This document shows, one piece after another, positions 6,552 through 6,576 of a stretch of DNA of 6,576 bases; positions within the stretch are counted from its first letter, which is position 1, and each line of letters begins with the position of its first letter. A program made the position numbers and the translations under genes. Origin of the DNA: Candidatus Bathyarchaeota archaeon (GTDB taxonomy: Archaea; Thermoproteota; Bathyarchaeia; TCS64); NCBI GenBank assembly GCA_020697635.1, contig JAEHCT010000073.1, positions 1-6,576 on the forward strand. Reading direction: 5' to 3'. The notes under the pieces are model-generated. The model was not told where the DNA came from, searched no databases, and was given only the letters and a program-made list of their open reading frames with translations.

Positions 6552-6576
6552 GCGGGTTAATATGGGTTTTCATGAA

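Noticed and set aside
6343..6573. 76-aa minus-strand frame at the right edge
   Set aside because: It overlaps the MFS start out of frame and shows no recognisable domain; its first part is the likely leader and promoter.

Overview
The window most likely comes from an archaeon, or possibly a thermophilic prokaryote with archaeal-like gene content. It carries a HypD of the CX14CX6CX16C type, a free-standing acylphosphatase and a CcdA-like protein. It has TTG/GTG-type start candidates and few clear bacterial -10/-35 boxes. Most of the window is GC-rich with C/G third positions. Lineage cannot be fixed from this sequence alone; Bathyarchaeia or another Thermoproteota group is only a guess.

Left third (2-2158, + strand): four genes form one chain linked by stop/start overlaps. 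These are a CcdA-like membrane thiol:disulfide/electron-transfer protein (cut by the left edge), a 32-codon single-helix membrane protein, hypD (FeFe/NiFe-type Fe-cyanide ligand assembly, here NiFe hydrogenase maturation) and an acylphosphatase. The overlaps are ATGA (691-694), TGATG (787-791) and ATGA (1877-1880). This arrangement settles the hypD start at 789 and reveals the micro-gene. The first two genes are AT-rich; hypD and acyP are strongly GC-rich, with the change falling almost exactly at the hypD start.

Middle and right (2163-6479, - strand): three full-length major facilitator superfamily (MFS) transporters. The 410-aa (2163-3395) and 406-aa (5259-6479) proteins look like paralogs of one subfamily. 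The roughly 400-aa protein between them (3467-4675) is a different, fosmidomycin-resistance-like MFS with a degenerate first motif A. The acyP gene and the first MFS gene are tail to tail with 4 bp between their stop codons.

Between the second and third MFS genes lies a + strand remnant (4799-5182) of a LivH-type branched-chain amino acid ABC permease. It has lost its N-terminal half and carries an in-frame TAG.

The hyp side suggests an organism with a NiFe hydrogenase whose other maturation genes lie elsewhere. The MFS side looks like an efflux/transport accessory region with gene decay. No tRNA, rRNA, CRISPR array, insertion sequence or long repeat was seen. No gene-free stretch exceeds about 125 bp.
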